Made by a program: the position numbers and the translations under genes
Shown here: positions 46,761-53,961 of the stretch, one piece after another
Layout: each line of letters starts with the position of its first letter
Position numbering within the stretch: the stretch's first letter is position 1
The notes under the pieces: model-generated
Seen by the model: the letters and a program-made list of their open reading frames with translations, nothing else
What the model was told of the DNA's origin: nothing
Database searches by the model: none
Origin: an uncultured Alphaproteobacteria bacterium
GTDB lineage: Bacteria > Pseudomonadota > Alphaproteobacteria > RF32 > CAG-239
Assembly: GCA_944390275.1 (NCBI GenBank)
Contig: CALXPL010000008.1
Span: forward strand, 1 to 53,961
Direction: 5' to 3'
Length of the DNA: 53,961 nucleotides

Positions 46761-47459
46761 ATGGAAGCGAAAAAATTATCAAAAGAAAAATTGGAAGAAG
46801 TTAAAAAGGCTATAAGTCAAGCTAATGCAAAACGTGCCGAAGAGAAAAAACAAAAACAACTGCTTGAAAAACGTATTCAAGAGATTACGGAGTTCGGCGT
46901 TAGAATTGACAATAGATATTTTGCTTCGGATTTGAAATTTGCTGTGGAACATGGTATCTCTTTGCCGCTTCGCAATATTCAGGCGGTGTTGACAGCTCTT
47001 GCCGAAAATAAAATTTCCGCTACTCCCGAAACTATCAAAATGCTGTTGTTTACACGTTCTCTCGGTTTGGATTTGGGACATTGTTTTGCTCAGCTTGCCG
47101 ATTGTGTTGCCCGTGGGGTGATTCCTGAAGAAATGCTTAAATACAGAATTTCAAGAGATTCTCGTAAAATCCTTTCCGGTGTGGTTGTTGCCGCGGTCTT
47201 GGATAAAAAAATTTCCGAGGATTTGTTTGAGTTCCTCTTACAGGGCAAAAAAATTACTTTTGTTACACCGAGTGATTATTCTCCTGTGGTAAAAGCCTGT
47301 ATCGAAGGAAAGTTGTCTTTGCGCGTTCTTGACTATCTGATTGCAAACAAGTCTTCTTTTTGTATTGAAGACTGGAAAATGATGTATGAAAGTGGAATTG
47401 ACTTTTTGGTTCAGGCTTATTTGCGGGAATTCTATCCCGAAATCGAAGTCGATTTTTAA
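46761..47459 (+). CDS. Hypothetical protein with N-terminal coiled coil (232 aa)
   Basis: Residues 1-45 are a Lys/Glu-rich coiled coil. The rest is helical and hydrophobic-patterned, resembling helical repeats, without a named domain. The start at 46761 has no Shine-Dalgarno. It is monocistronic and ends before a strong terminator. Function unknown. Confidence 0.7.
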   Translation: MEAKKLSKEKLEEVKKAISQANAKRAEEKKQKQLLEKRIQEITEFGVRIDNRYFASDLKFAVEHGISLPLRNIQAVLTALAENKISATPETIKMLLFTRSLGLDLGHCFAQLADCVARGVIPEEMLKYRISRDSRKILSGVVVAAVLDKKISEDLFEFLLQGKKITFVTPSDYSPVVKACIEGKLSLRVLDYLIANKSSFCIEDWKMMYESGIDFLVQAYLREFYPEIEVDF

Positions 47460-47478
47460 TTTCTTGTAACGCTTAAAT

Positions 47479-47517
47479 AAAGCGGGAGTGAAAACTTTGT
47501 TGTTTTTCTCCCGCTTT
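47479..47517 (+). terminator. Rho-independent terminator
   Basis: AAAGCGGGAG and CTCCCGCTTT form a perfect 10-bp stem with a 19-nt loop, then TTGT. Confidence 0.85.
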
Positions 47518-47600
47518 TGTATTTTTAAAGTTGGTTCTTTTCAATGCTTTATTTCTTGAATCTTTTTGCGCTTTTAGGCACTTTTTTTGTAAGAAAATAC

Positions 47601-47629
47601 TTGAATCTTTTTTCAAATCAGTGTATATC
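47601..47629 (+). promoter_or_regulatory. Promoter of rpmI-rplT
   Basis: TTGAAT (47601-47606), a 17-bp spacer and TATATC (47624-47629). A ~85-nt leader follows with the palindrome TGGCATGCCA. It may carry the L20-binding site known to control this operon elsewhere, but I cannot identify that structure. Confidence 0.6.
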
Positions 47630-47718
47630 TCAGTTCGATCTTCGGGCGAATCTGTGCGTATGGCATGCCAGATCGCTTTGAATGCATCCTAATTTATAAC
47701 TTTAAGAAAGGAAGCAAA

Positions 47719-47916
47719 ATGCCTAAATTGAAAACAAAAAGTGCCGCTAAAAAACGCTTCGGCGTTACCGGTAGCGGTAAACTTAAAAGAAATTTTGCCT
47801 ACAAAAGACACTTGCTCTTTAATAAAGGTACAAAAATGAAAAGACAAGCTCGCGGTACAACCTTGGTCAACGAGGCTGACGTTAAAATTGTTAAACAATT
47901 TATGCCATATATTTAA
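47719..47916 (+). CDS. rpmI: 50S ribosomal protein L35
   Basis: 65 aa, Lys/Arg-rich. MPKLKTKSAAKKRF at the start and KRHLLFNKGTKMKRQ are typical. AAGAAAGGAAG is the ribosome site. It is the first gene of rpmI-rplT; infC, often upstream, is not here. Confidence 0.97.
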   Translation: MPKLKTKSAAKKRFGVTGSGKLKRNFAYKRHLLFNKGTKMKRQARGTTLVNEADVKIVKQFMPYI

Positions 47917-47929
47917 GGAGGAAGTTTAG

Positions 47930-48289
47930 ATGTCTCGTGTTAAAAGAGGTTTGACAGCTCACGCTCGTCACAAGAAAATTCTCTCTATGGCTAAAGGTTA
48001 TAGAGGTCGTAATAAAAACGTTTTCAGAGTCGCTCTTGAAAAAGTTGAAAAAGGTTTACAATACGCTTATCGCGACAGAAGAACGAAAAAGAGAAGTTTC
48101 CGCGCTTTGTGGATTCAAAGAATTAATGCTGCCGCACGTTTGAACGATATGACTTATTCTCGATTTATGAGCGGGCTTATCAAAGCCGGCATCGAACTCG
48201 ACCGAAAAGTCCTTGCTGATATCGCTTTGAAAGAGCCTGCTCATTTTGCTAAGCTCGTTGAAGCTGCAAAAAATGCTTTGAGCAAATAA
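47930..48289 (+). CDS. rplT: 50S ribosomal protein L20
   Basis: 119 aa. [17 protein letters not shown], the [13 protein letters not shown] segment and [22 protein letters not shown] match L20. L20 is essential for early 50S assembly and autoregulates the operon in several bacteria. The start at 47930 has AAGGAGGAAG. It is 13 bp after rpmI. Confidence 0.97.
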   Translation: MSRVKRGLTAHARHKKILSMAKGYRGRNKNVFRVALEKVEKGLQYAYRDRRTKKRSFRALWIQRINAAARLNDMTYSRFMSGLIKAGIELDRKVLADIALKEPAHFAKLVEAAKNALSK

Positions 48290-48675
48290 ACTTCTTGTCC
48301 TTTCTTCCCCTTTGCGGAAGATTTACAACGAAGTTTTATATCAGAGTTTGAAATCTATCTAAAAGAGTTAGCCTTGAGTGCTGTTTCGGGTTAACTCTTT
48401 TGTGTTTTAAATATTCTTTCTTTACAAATTCTTATGGCTTATTATTCCTCTATCGGTTTAATATTTTATGCCGAGTAATAAAAAAACGACATGATGAAAT
48501 TTTATTCCTTATTTTCCAAAATGCGGAAAGGCTGCTTTTGCTTAATTCGTGGTGCTTACGTCGCGGTCGGAAAGGGGCTTGAGTTGCGGTCGGGAAGGTA
48601 AGCGTTGCGTGCCGTGTCGTGTTTTTCTTGCTTGCTATTATTATTTTTAATTTACTAATCAATTCAGGTGAAAAA
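48290..48675. other. Intergenic region rplT-pheS
   Basis: It contains the rplT terminator (48361-48401) and a GC-rich imperfect repeat around 48561-48597 (TCGCGGTCGGAAAGGGG / TTGCGGTCGGGAAGG). An AT-rich stretch precedes the pheS ribosome site (CAGGTG, 48665-48670). No gene or phenylalanine-rich leader peptide was found. Confidence 0.6.
48361..48401 (+). terminator. Terminator of rpmI-rplT
   Basis: AAAAGAGTTA (48361-48370) and TAACTCTTTT (48392-48401) form a 10-bp stem. Confidence 0.8.
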
Positions 48676-49779
48676 ATGGAAAATTTACAAGTTATGAAAT
48701 CAGATATGCTTAACGAGGTGTCCTCAGTTCAAAATATGAAGGCTTGGGATGAACTTCGTGTCGCTTTGCTCGGTAAAAAAGGTAAAATTACCGAGATGCT
48801 TAAAGCTCTCTCCGCTTTGCCTTTGGAGGAAAAAATTGCTCGAGGTAAAGAGTTAAATGTCTTAAAATCTGACATCGAAAAGGCTTTGGAAGACAAACGT
48901 AATCAGTTGGCTGAGGCTGAACTTAATGCCAAATTGCAAGCCGAAAAAATTGATGTCACTTTGCCTGTTCGCCCCGAAAATCAAGGGCGTATTCACCCCG
49001 TGTCTAAAATTTATGAGGAAATTGTTGCTATTTTCGGTCAAATGGGGTTCGAAGTCGCGGAAGGTCCGGATATCGAAGATCAATTTCATAACTTTAATGC
49101 CTTGAATATGCCGGCAAATCACCCCGCTCGGCAAATGCAGGATACATTCTATATCCCTAATCCTAAAAGTGCTGATTTTGATGATTCTTTTGTTGTAAGA
49201 ACACATACTTCTCCCGTACAAATCCGTACTATGGAAAATAAAAAACCTCCTATTCGCATTATTGCTCCGGGGAGAACTTATCGTTCCGATTATGACGCAA
49301 CCCATACTCCCATGTTCCATCAGGTCGAAGGCTTGGTGATTGATAAAAATATTACTTTCGCTCATCTTAAAGGTTGTCTGTATGATTTTGTTAAGGCCTT
49401 TTTTGAACTTGATGATGTGCCGGTGCGTTATCGTCCTTCTTATTTTCCGTTTACCGAACCTTCTGCCGAAATGGATATCGGTTGTTTGAAGTCTAAATCC
49501 GAACTTAAAATCGGAGCCGGTACCGATTGGCTCGAAATTCTCGGTTGCGGTATGGTGCATCCTAAAGTCTTGCAAGCCGGCGGTATTGACCCTAATGAAT
49601 ATCAAGGCTTTGCTTTTGGTGTCGGTATCGACCGTTTGGCTATGCTTAAATATGGTATTCCCGATTTGAGAACTTTCTTTGAATCTGATGTTCGTTGGTT
49701 GAAACATTATGGTTTTAATCCTTTGGACTTTTCTTCTATGACCGGTGGTCTTAGCAATAATGGAGGTGCTGCACGATGA
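48676..49779 (+). CDS. pheS: Phenylalanyl-tRNA synthetase alpha subunit
   Basis: 367 aa catalytic subunit. The N-terminal ~95 residues form the tRNA-binding coiled coil (LLGKKGKITEML). The class II core has HPVSKIYEEIVAIFGQMGF, the motif 2 region RTYRSDYDATHTPMFHQVEG, and motif 3 GFAFGVGIDRLAMLKYGI. ATG 48676 follows CAGGTG. It overlaps pheT by 4 bp. Confidence 0.97.
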   Translation: MENLQVMKSDMLNEVSSVQNMKAWDELRVALLGKKGKITEMLKALSALPLEEKIARGKELNVLKSDIEKALEDKRNQLAEAELNAKLQAEKIDVTLPVRPENQGRIHPVSKIYEEIVAIFGQMGFEVAEGPDIEDQFHNFNALNMPANHPARQMQDTFYIPNPKSADFDDSFVVRTHTSPVQIRTMENKKPPIRIIAPGRTYRSDYDATHTPMFHQVEGLVIDKNITFAHLKGCLYDFVKAFFELDDVPVRYRPSYFPFTEPSAEMDIGCLKSKSELKIGAGTDWLEILGCGMVHPKVLQAGGIDPNEYQGFAFGVGIDRLAMLKYGIPDLRTFFESDVRWLKHYGFNPLDFSSMTGGLSNNGGAAR

Positions 49780-52166
49780 AATTTACTCTCTCTTGGTTAA
49801 AAGAACATTTGGATACTCAGGCTTCTGTATCCGAAATCGAAGAGACTTTAACGAAAATCGGTCTTGAAGTTGAGGAAGTTTTTAATCCGGCTTCTCAACT
49901 CAACGGTTTTATTACCGCAAAAGTTCAAAAATGCTCGATGCATCCTGATTCTGACCACTTGCATCTTCTTGAGGTTTCTACGGGAACTGAAATTTTGCAA
50001 ATTGTTTGCGGTGCTCCGAATTGTCATGAAAATATGGTTGGTATTCTCGCTCCCGTCGGTACGCTTATCCCTGCTTTTAACGAAGTCTTGAAAGTCGGTA
50101 AAATTCGCGGTGTCGAAAGTTTTGGGATGATGTGTTCTGAAAAAGAACTCGGTATTGGTGAAGATCATACCGGTATTATCTCTTTGCCCGAAGATACTAA
50201 AATCGGGGTGCCGGCTGCCGAAGTCTTGACTATTGACCCCGTGTTCGAAATTTCTATCACGCCTAATCGTGCCGAATGTCTTGGTGTGCGCGGTATTGCT
50301 CGCGATTTGGCTGCCGCTGGTTTGGGAAAACTGAAACCCTTAAATATCAAAAAAATTGAGGGAAATTTTCCTTCTCCCATTCAGGTTAAAATCCTTGATA
50401 AAAACGCTTGTCCCGTCTATGTCGGCCGCTATATTAAAGGTGTGGACAATAAAGCTCAAACTCCAAAATGGATGAAAGACCGCTTGACGGCGATTGGCTT
50501 GCGTCCTATCTCTCCTTTGGTCGATGTTACCAATTATATTAACTATGATTTGGCTCGTCCGCTCCATGTCTTTGATGCCGATAAACTTAAAGGCGATGTT
50601 GTTATTCGCATGGCTCATGACGGAGAAAAATTTGTTTCGCTTGAAGATAAGGAATATACCCTTGATGACAAGTCTTTGGGAATTTGTGATGATGAGGGAG
50701 TTCAATGTCTTGGCGGTATTATGGGTGGTGCGCAAAAAGGTTGTTCCGAAAATACTCTTAATGTTTTTGTGGAATGTGCGCTCTTTAATCCGACGGTGAT
50801 TGCTCGTACCGGCCGCAAATTTCAAATCGATTCCGACTCTCGTTATCGTTATGAACGTTGGGTTGACCCGATGTCTAATAAACTCGGTTCGGATTATGCC
50901 GTGCAGTTGATTACCGAAATCTGCGGCGGGCAGGTGGCCGAGGCGGTGCAAGACGGTGAAGAAAATTTTCAACCGAATGCGGCTTATATTCGTCCTGCTC
51001 GTTTGAAAGATTTTGTCGGTATTGATGTGCCCAAAGGTAAAATTATTGAAATTCTCAATAATCTCGGTTTTGCAACTTCTGATGAAGGCGATAAAATTAA
51101 AGCCGTTTCTCCTACTTGGCGCGGGGATATTGAAGGCGAACATGATTTGATTGAAGAAGTGGTACGTATGATTGGTTTGGATGAAATTCCGGCTGAAACA
51201 CTCCCTCATGATAAATTTCCTAAGCAAGTTCTTTCTCCGGCTCAACAACGTGTGTTGACCGTTAAACATGAATTGGCGGCTCGCGGTATGCTCGAAACCG
51301 TTACTTGGAGTTTTACTGATTCTCAACTCGCGCAGATGTTTCGTCAATCGGCAGAGGCGATTTTGTTGTTTAATCCGATTGCTTCCGATTTAAATGAAAT
51401 GCGTCCTTCGTTGTTGCCGAATTTGTTGTTGGCGGTTAAAAATAATGCGGCTCGCGGTTATACGAATGTTTCTTTGTTTGAAGTCGGACCGGCTTTTTAT
51501 GGTCGTGAACCCGGAGAACAACATGTTGTTGCTGCTGGTGTGCGTGCCGGTGCTACCGCGAAAAAAACATGGCTCGGTGATGTGCGTCCTTATGACGTGT
51601 TTGATGCTAAAGCTGATGCTCTGGCCGCTATTGCCGCGGCTAACGGCCCTTGGGAAAATGCACAAATTACAACCGATGCTCCGGCTTATTATCATCCGGG
51701 AAGAAGCGGAGCTTTGCGCTTGGGTAAAAATGTCTTGGCTTATTTTGGTGAGCTGCATCCCGCTGTTTTGAAAAAAGCCGGAATTAAACAACGTCTTGTT
51801 GCTTTTGAGGTTAATCTCTCGAATATTCCGTTGCCTCGTGATGCGGCTTCAAAAGCGCGTAAAAAGTTGGAGCTTTCGGCTTTCCAACCCGTGGATAAAG
51901 ATTTGGCCTTTATTGTCGATAAATCCGTCAGTGCGATTAATGTCGTTTCTGCCGCGAAAAATGCCGATCGTGAACATATTACCGATGTTCGTGTGTTTGA
52001 TGTTTATGAAGGGGAAAATCTGCCCGAAGGCAAAAAATCTGTGGCGCTTGCCGTTACTTTCCAACCGACAAATGCGACTTTTACCGATAAGGAATTGGAA
52101 AATCTTATGGCAAAAGTTGAAGTCGAAGTTTCGAAAAAATGTGCGGCAACTTTGCGCGATAAATAG
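49776..52166 (+). CDS. pheT: Phenylalanyl-tRNA synthetase beta subunit
   Basis: 796 aa. The layout is: EMAP-like tRNA-binding domain (40-150; CSMHPDSDHLHLLEVSTG), B3/4 editing domain with ITPNRAECLGVRGIARDLAAA, then the B5 domain. A catalytic-like class II core and the C-terminal anticodon-binding FDX domain (FQPVDKDLAFIVDKSVSA) follow. It is translationally coupled to pheS. Short direct repeats and a terminator follow the stop. Confidence 0.97.
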   Translation: MKFTLSWLKEHLDTQASVSEIEETLTKIGLEVEEVFNPASQLNGFITAKVQKCSMHPDSDHLHLLEVSTGTEILQIVCGAPNCHENMVGILAPVGTLIPAFNEVLKVGKIRGVESFGMMCSEKELGIGEDHTGIISLPEDTKIGVPAAEVLTIDPVFEISITPNRAECLGVRGIARDLAAAGLGKLKPLNIKKIEGNFPSPIQVKILDKNACPVYVGRYIKGVDNKAQTPKWMKDRLTAIGLRPISPLVDVTNYINYDLARPLHVFDADKLKGDVVIRMAHDGEKFVSLEDKEYTLDDKSLGICDDEGVQCLGGIMGGAQKGCSENTLNVFVECALFNPTVIARTGRKFQIDSDSRYRYERWVDPMSNKLGSDYAVQLITEICGGQVAEAVQDGEENFQPNAAYIRPARLKDFVGIDVPKGKIIEILNNLGFATSDEGDKIKAVSPTWRGDIEGEHDLIEEVVRMIGLDEIPAETLPHDKFPKQVLSPAQQRVLTVKHELAARGMLETVTWSFTDSQLAQMFRQSAEAILLFNPIASDLNEMRPSLLPNLLLAVKNNAARGYTNVSLFEVGPAFYGREPGEQHVVAAGVRAGATAKKTWLGDVRPYDVFDAKADALAAIAAANGPWENAQITTDAPAYYHPGRSGALRLGKNVLAYFGELHPAVLKKAGIKQRLVAFEVNLSNIPLPRDAASKARKKLELSAFQPVDKDLAFIVDKSVSAINVVSAAKNADREHITDVRVFDVYEGENLPEGKKSVALAVTFQPTNATFTDKELENLMAKVEVEVSKKCAATLRDK

Positions 52167-52215
52167 TTCTTGTGCCTCTCCCTTTGTTCTTATTTTGAAT
52201 GATGGGAGAGGGGCT

Positions 52216-52286
52216 GCTCTTCCTTTTGAGAGAGGTTGGTTCTTGAGAGAGGACGCTTTTCCTTTTGAGAGAGAGTGGTTCTTGAG
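52216..52286 (+). repeat. 39-bp direct repeat downstream of pheT
   Basis: CCTTTTGAGAGAG...TGGTTCTTGAG occurs at 52222 and 52261 (offset 39). A third short related piece (CTTGAGAGAGG) lies between. Confidence 0.8.
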
Positions 52287-52308
52287 CAAAAGAAAAAATA
52301 AGTAATTA

Positions 52309-52339
52309 CAAAAAAGGGAACTTTTGTTCCCTTTTTTGT
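52309..52339. terminator. Strong bidirectional terminator after pheT
   Basis: AAAAAAGGGAAC-TTTT-GTTCCCTTTTTT: a 12-bp stem with a 4-nt loop, usable from both sides (pheT and the 52369 gene). Confidence 0.92.
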
Positions 52340-52368
52340 GTCCTTGAATATAAATGTATCTATGCTCT

Positions 52369-53244
52369 TTAATATACACATGGTCCGCAATCTGAGCTTG
52401 AAACATACGGGTCATCATATGTTGCGGCCGCTCTTTCACACTCTTCAAGTGTTGCATATCTTGTATTTCCGTAAGATTGACCATATTCACAACTTATCCC
52501 AATAACTTCTTTCAGTTGTCCGCTGGAATTTTGGCACATATTGTAATTATGGTCATCAGTTATATAATATCCACGCAAGGTAACTCTATCATCATATTCG
52601 CAATGAACATTTGAGTCATAGCCGACTGATCTTCCATTTGAACATACATAAATTGTTTCTCCACATATTGAAAAACGTTCTGAATAATAGCTTCCGCCAC
52701 AGCCTGTTTCACTTGTATATTGATACTCTCTAGAAGGATAAGGTATCCTATCGGTGCAAGTATCGGAACCGGAAGAACCACTACCGGAATCACTACCAGA
52801 ACCGGTGTTTGTACCACATTTGTACATACGGTTTCCGGTACAATTATCCAAACAAGCAAAAACATTTGAAGAACCACATTGTGATACTGCTTGTTCATAA
52901 GTTAATGTATAACCCGTACACAATGACGTACAAGCAAGACATAGTCCTTGTGAAGCATTCCAAACATAGTTATTTGAACAATCACATTCTTGATATTTGC
53001 CGTTACAAGCTGCTCCTGACGGACTTTGCATATATCCCGTACAAGTATATTGATAAGAACTATCACATTGACTCTCTGGACAGAACCAATAGTTTCCGAA
53101 AGGACATTGTAAGCAATCGCCTTTATTTGAGGTTGCCGTATAGCCTAATGTTTGACAACTTGTTGTCGCACAATCAGCGGCATAACTCTCTATTCCCAAA
53201 GGAGTTGCGAACAAGACTGTACTTAATAAAATTATTCTTCTCAT
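52369..53244 (-). CDS. Secreted cysteine-rich protein, second family (291 aa)
   Basis: Signal peptide MRRIILLSTVLFATPLG...SYAAD, then about 130 residues of Cys modules: CDSSYQYTCTGYMQSPSG, ACNGKYQECDC, CTGYTLTYEQAVSQCGSS. A GSGSDSGSGSSGSD linker (about 150-164) and a distinct C-terminal domain follow. The N-terminal part is almost identical to the neighbouring gene at 53273; the C-terminal domains are unrelated in most positions. AAGGAGAATAG precedes the start at 53244, 28 bp after the neighbour's stop, so the two form one operon. It lacks the family-1 N-terminal module. Confidence 0.83.
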   Translation of the reverse strand: MRRIILLSTVLFATPLGIESYAADCATTSCQTLGYTATSNKGDCLQCPFGNYWFCPESQCDSSYQYTCTGYMQSPSGAACNGKYQECDCSNNYVWNASQGLCLACTSLCTGYTLTYEQAVSQCGSSNVFACLDNCTGNRMYKCGTNTGSGSDSGSGSSGSDTCTDRIPYPSREYQYTSETGCGGSYYSERFSICGETIYVCSNGRSVGYDSNVHCEYDDRVTLRGYYITDDHNYNMCQNSSGQLKEVIGISCEYGQSYGNTRYATLEECERAAATYDDPYVSSSDCGPCVY

Positions 53245-53272
53245 CTCTATTCTCCTTTTTTTGCATCATGCA

Positions 53273-53961
53273 TTAGTCAAGACATTTAGTATGACATCTG
53301 GCTTGACCAAATGTTGATGGGTAAACTGATCCTGAACCTGTGCACTCCGAAGAATTTTCATTTAGAGCATTTTGACATTCACTTTCGTGAGCATAACGTC
53401 CTAAAGAGGTTGTTATATGCCAATCTGGTGTAGAAAGGGAAATTCCTTGTTCACAAACATAATGTTTCGTTTGAGTTAAACGATATTGTCCCCCTATAGA
53501 ATTACAAGAGCAACTCGTTGTATAATTGGCTTTATGTTCAACTTTATTTTGACAAGTATATCCCGATCCGGAACCACTGCCTGAGCCGCTACCGGAACCA
53601 CTGCCAGAACCGGTGTTTGTACCACATTTGTACATACGGTTTCCGGTACAATTATCCAAACAAGCAAAAGCATTTGAAGAACCACATTTTGATACTGCTT
53701 GTTCATAAGTTAATGTATAACCCGTACACAATGACGTACAAGCAAGACATAGTCCTTGTGTAGAATTCCAAACATAGTTATTTGAACAATTACATTTTTG
53801 ATATTTACCGTTACACGCTGTTCCTGACGGACTTTGCATATATCCCGTACAAGTATATTGATAAGAACTATCACATTGACTTTCCGGGCAATACCAATAA
53901 TTTCCTGTCGGGCATTTTACACCGCCTTTTGTACATGAAGTTTTGGTGTAACCTAATGCTT
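53273..53961 (-). CDS. Secreted cysteine-rich protein, second family (5' end outside window)
   Basis: The frame is open to the window edge, and translation above the first internal Met (residue at 53839) continues the homology (LGYTKTSCTKGGVKCPTGN, YWYCPESQCD). The true start is therefore beyond 53961. The Cys-module half equals that of the 52369 gene; the linker is an expanded (GS)n run of about 16 residues. The C-terminal domain (YTCQNKVEHKANYTTSCSCN to the end CHTKCLD) differs. It is tandem with the next gene and in the same operon. Confidence 0.83.
   Translation of the reverse strand, partial: ALGYTKTSCTKGGVKCPTGNYWYCPESQCDSSYQYTCTGYMQSPSGTACNGKYQKCNCSNNYVWNSTQGLCLACTSLCTGYTLTYEQAVSKCGSSNAFACLDNCTGNRMYKCGTNTGSGSGSGSGSGSGSGSGYTCQNKVEHKANYTTSCSCNSIGGQYRLTQTKHYVCEQGISLSTPDWHITTSLGRYAHESECQNALNENSSECTGSGSVYPSTFGQARCHTKCLD

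Noticed and set aside
50340..51347. Long minus-strand frame inside pheT (335 codons)
   Set aside because: It is a shadow of pheT, produced by codon bias; pheT has full-length homology and coupling to pheS.

Overview
This is an AT-rich bacterial chromosome segment. The sequence points to an alphaproteobacterium. The tmRNA is a circularly permuted two-piece gene of the alphaproteobacterial type. It sits between an alphaproteobacterial sspB and folA-thyA. The order nuoL/M/N-like, birA, rnj also follows alphaproteobacterial gene order, with lolC-lolD and pheS-pheT further on. A rubredoxin with a flavin reductase, degenerate-looking complex I pump subunits and many secreted cysteine-rich proteins suggest a host-associated, probably oxygen-poor lifestyle. 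I infer an uncultured gut-type alphaproteobacterium; this is not proven by the sequence.

Layout. 1-10.1 kb: the truncated start of a cysteine-rich surface protein, dTDP-rhamnose/UDP-galactose sugar genes (rfbC, rfbD, galE), a putative zinc metallopeptidase, a three-gene membrane lipid cluster (membrane protein, PAP2 phosphatase, polyprenol-kinase-like), a PfkB sugar kinase, a Pif1-type helicase with a WYL-like tail, slyX, flavin reductase and rubredoxin. 10.2-16.8 kb: two near-identical lipoprotein genes, each divergent from a phage-type gene set. One faces a GH24-type lysozyme broken by an in-frame stop. The other faces a phage replication/terminase module (HTH replication protein, DUF6362, TerS, TerL) with no capsid genes. 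16.8-26.2 kb: a repeat-rich cysteine-rich protein, elbB, a cluster of unknown paralogues on the minus strand, and a tRNA-Lys whose 3' end is duplicated. 26.4-34 kb: nuoL/M/N-like genes, birA and rnj. 34.2-44.2 kb: an unknown basic/glycine-rich protein, a ribbon-helix-helix protein, sspB, the permuted tmRNA with expanded repeats, folA, thyA, two related small proteins and two more cysteine-rich surface proteins. 44.3-52.2 kb: lolC-lolD, an EF-hand protein, rpmI-rplT and pheS-pheT. 52.4-53.96 kb: two tandem cysteine-rich secreted proteins, the second cut by the window edge.

The most unusual signals lie above the single-gene level. (1) The three complete cysteine-rich genes of one family share a promoter and 5' leader. 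In each, the first transcribed bases are complementary, over 13-16 positions and with compensating changes, to a site about 180 nt inside the coding region. (2) The segment removed from the permuted tmRNA precursor is about 500 nt long and made of 132-bp tandem repeats. (3) Several genes end in short tandem copies of their own 3' end, stop codon included. (4) A perfect palindrome (TGTTGCAACA) lies in the promoter regions of both cysteine-rich and lipoprotein genes. (5) NuoM/L/N homologues sit in the ancestral position but lack several of the charged residues needed for proton pumping.
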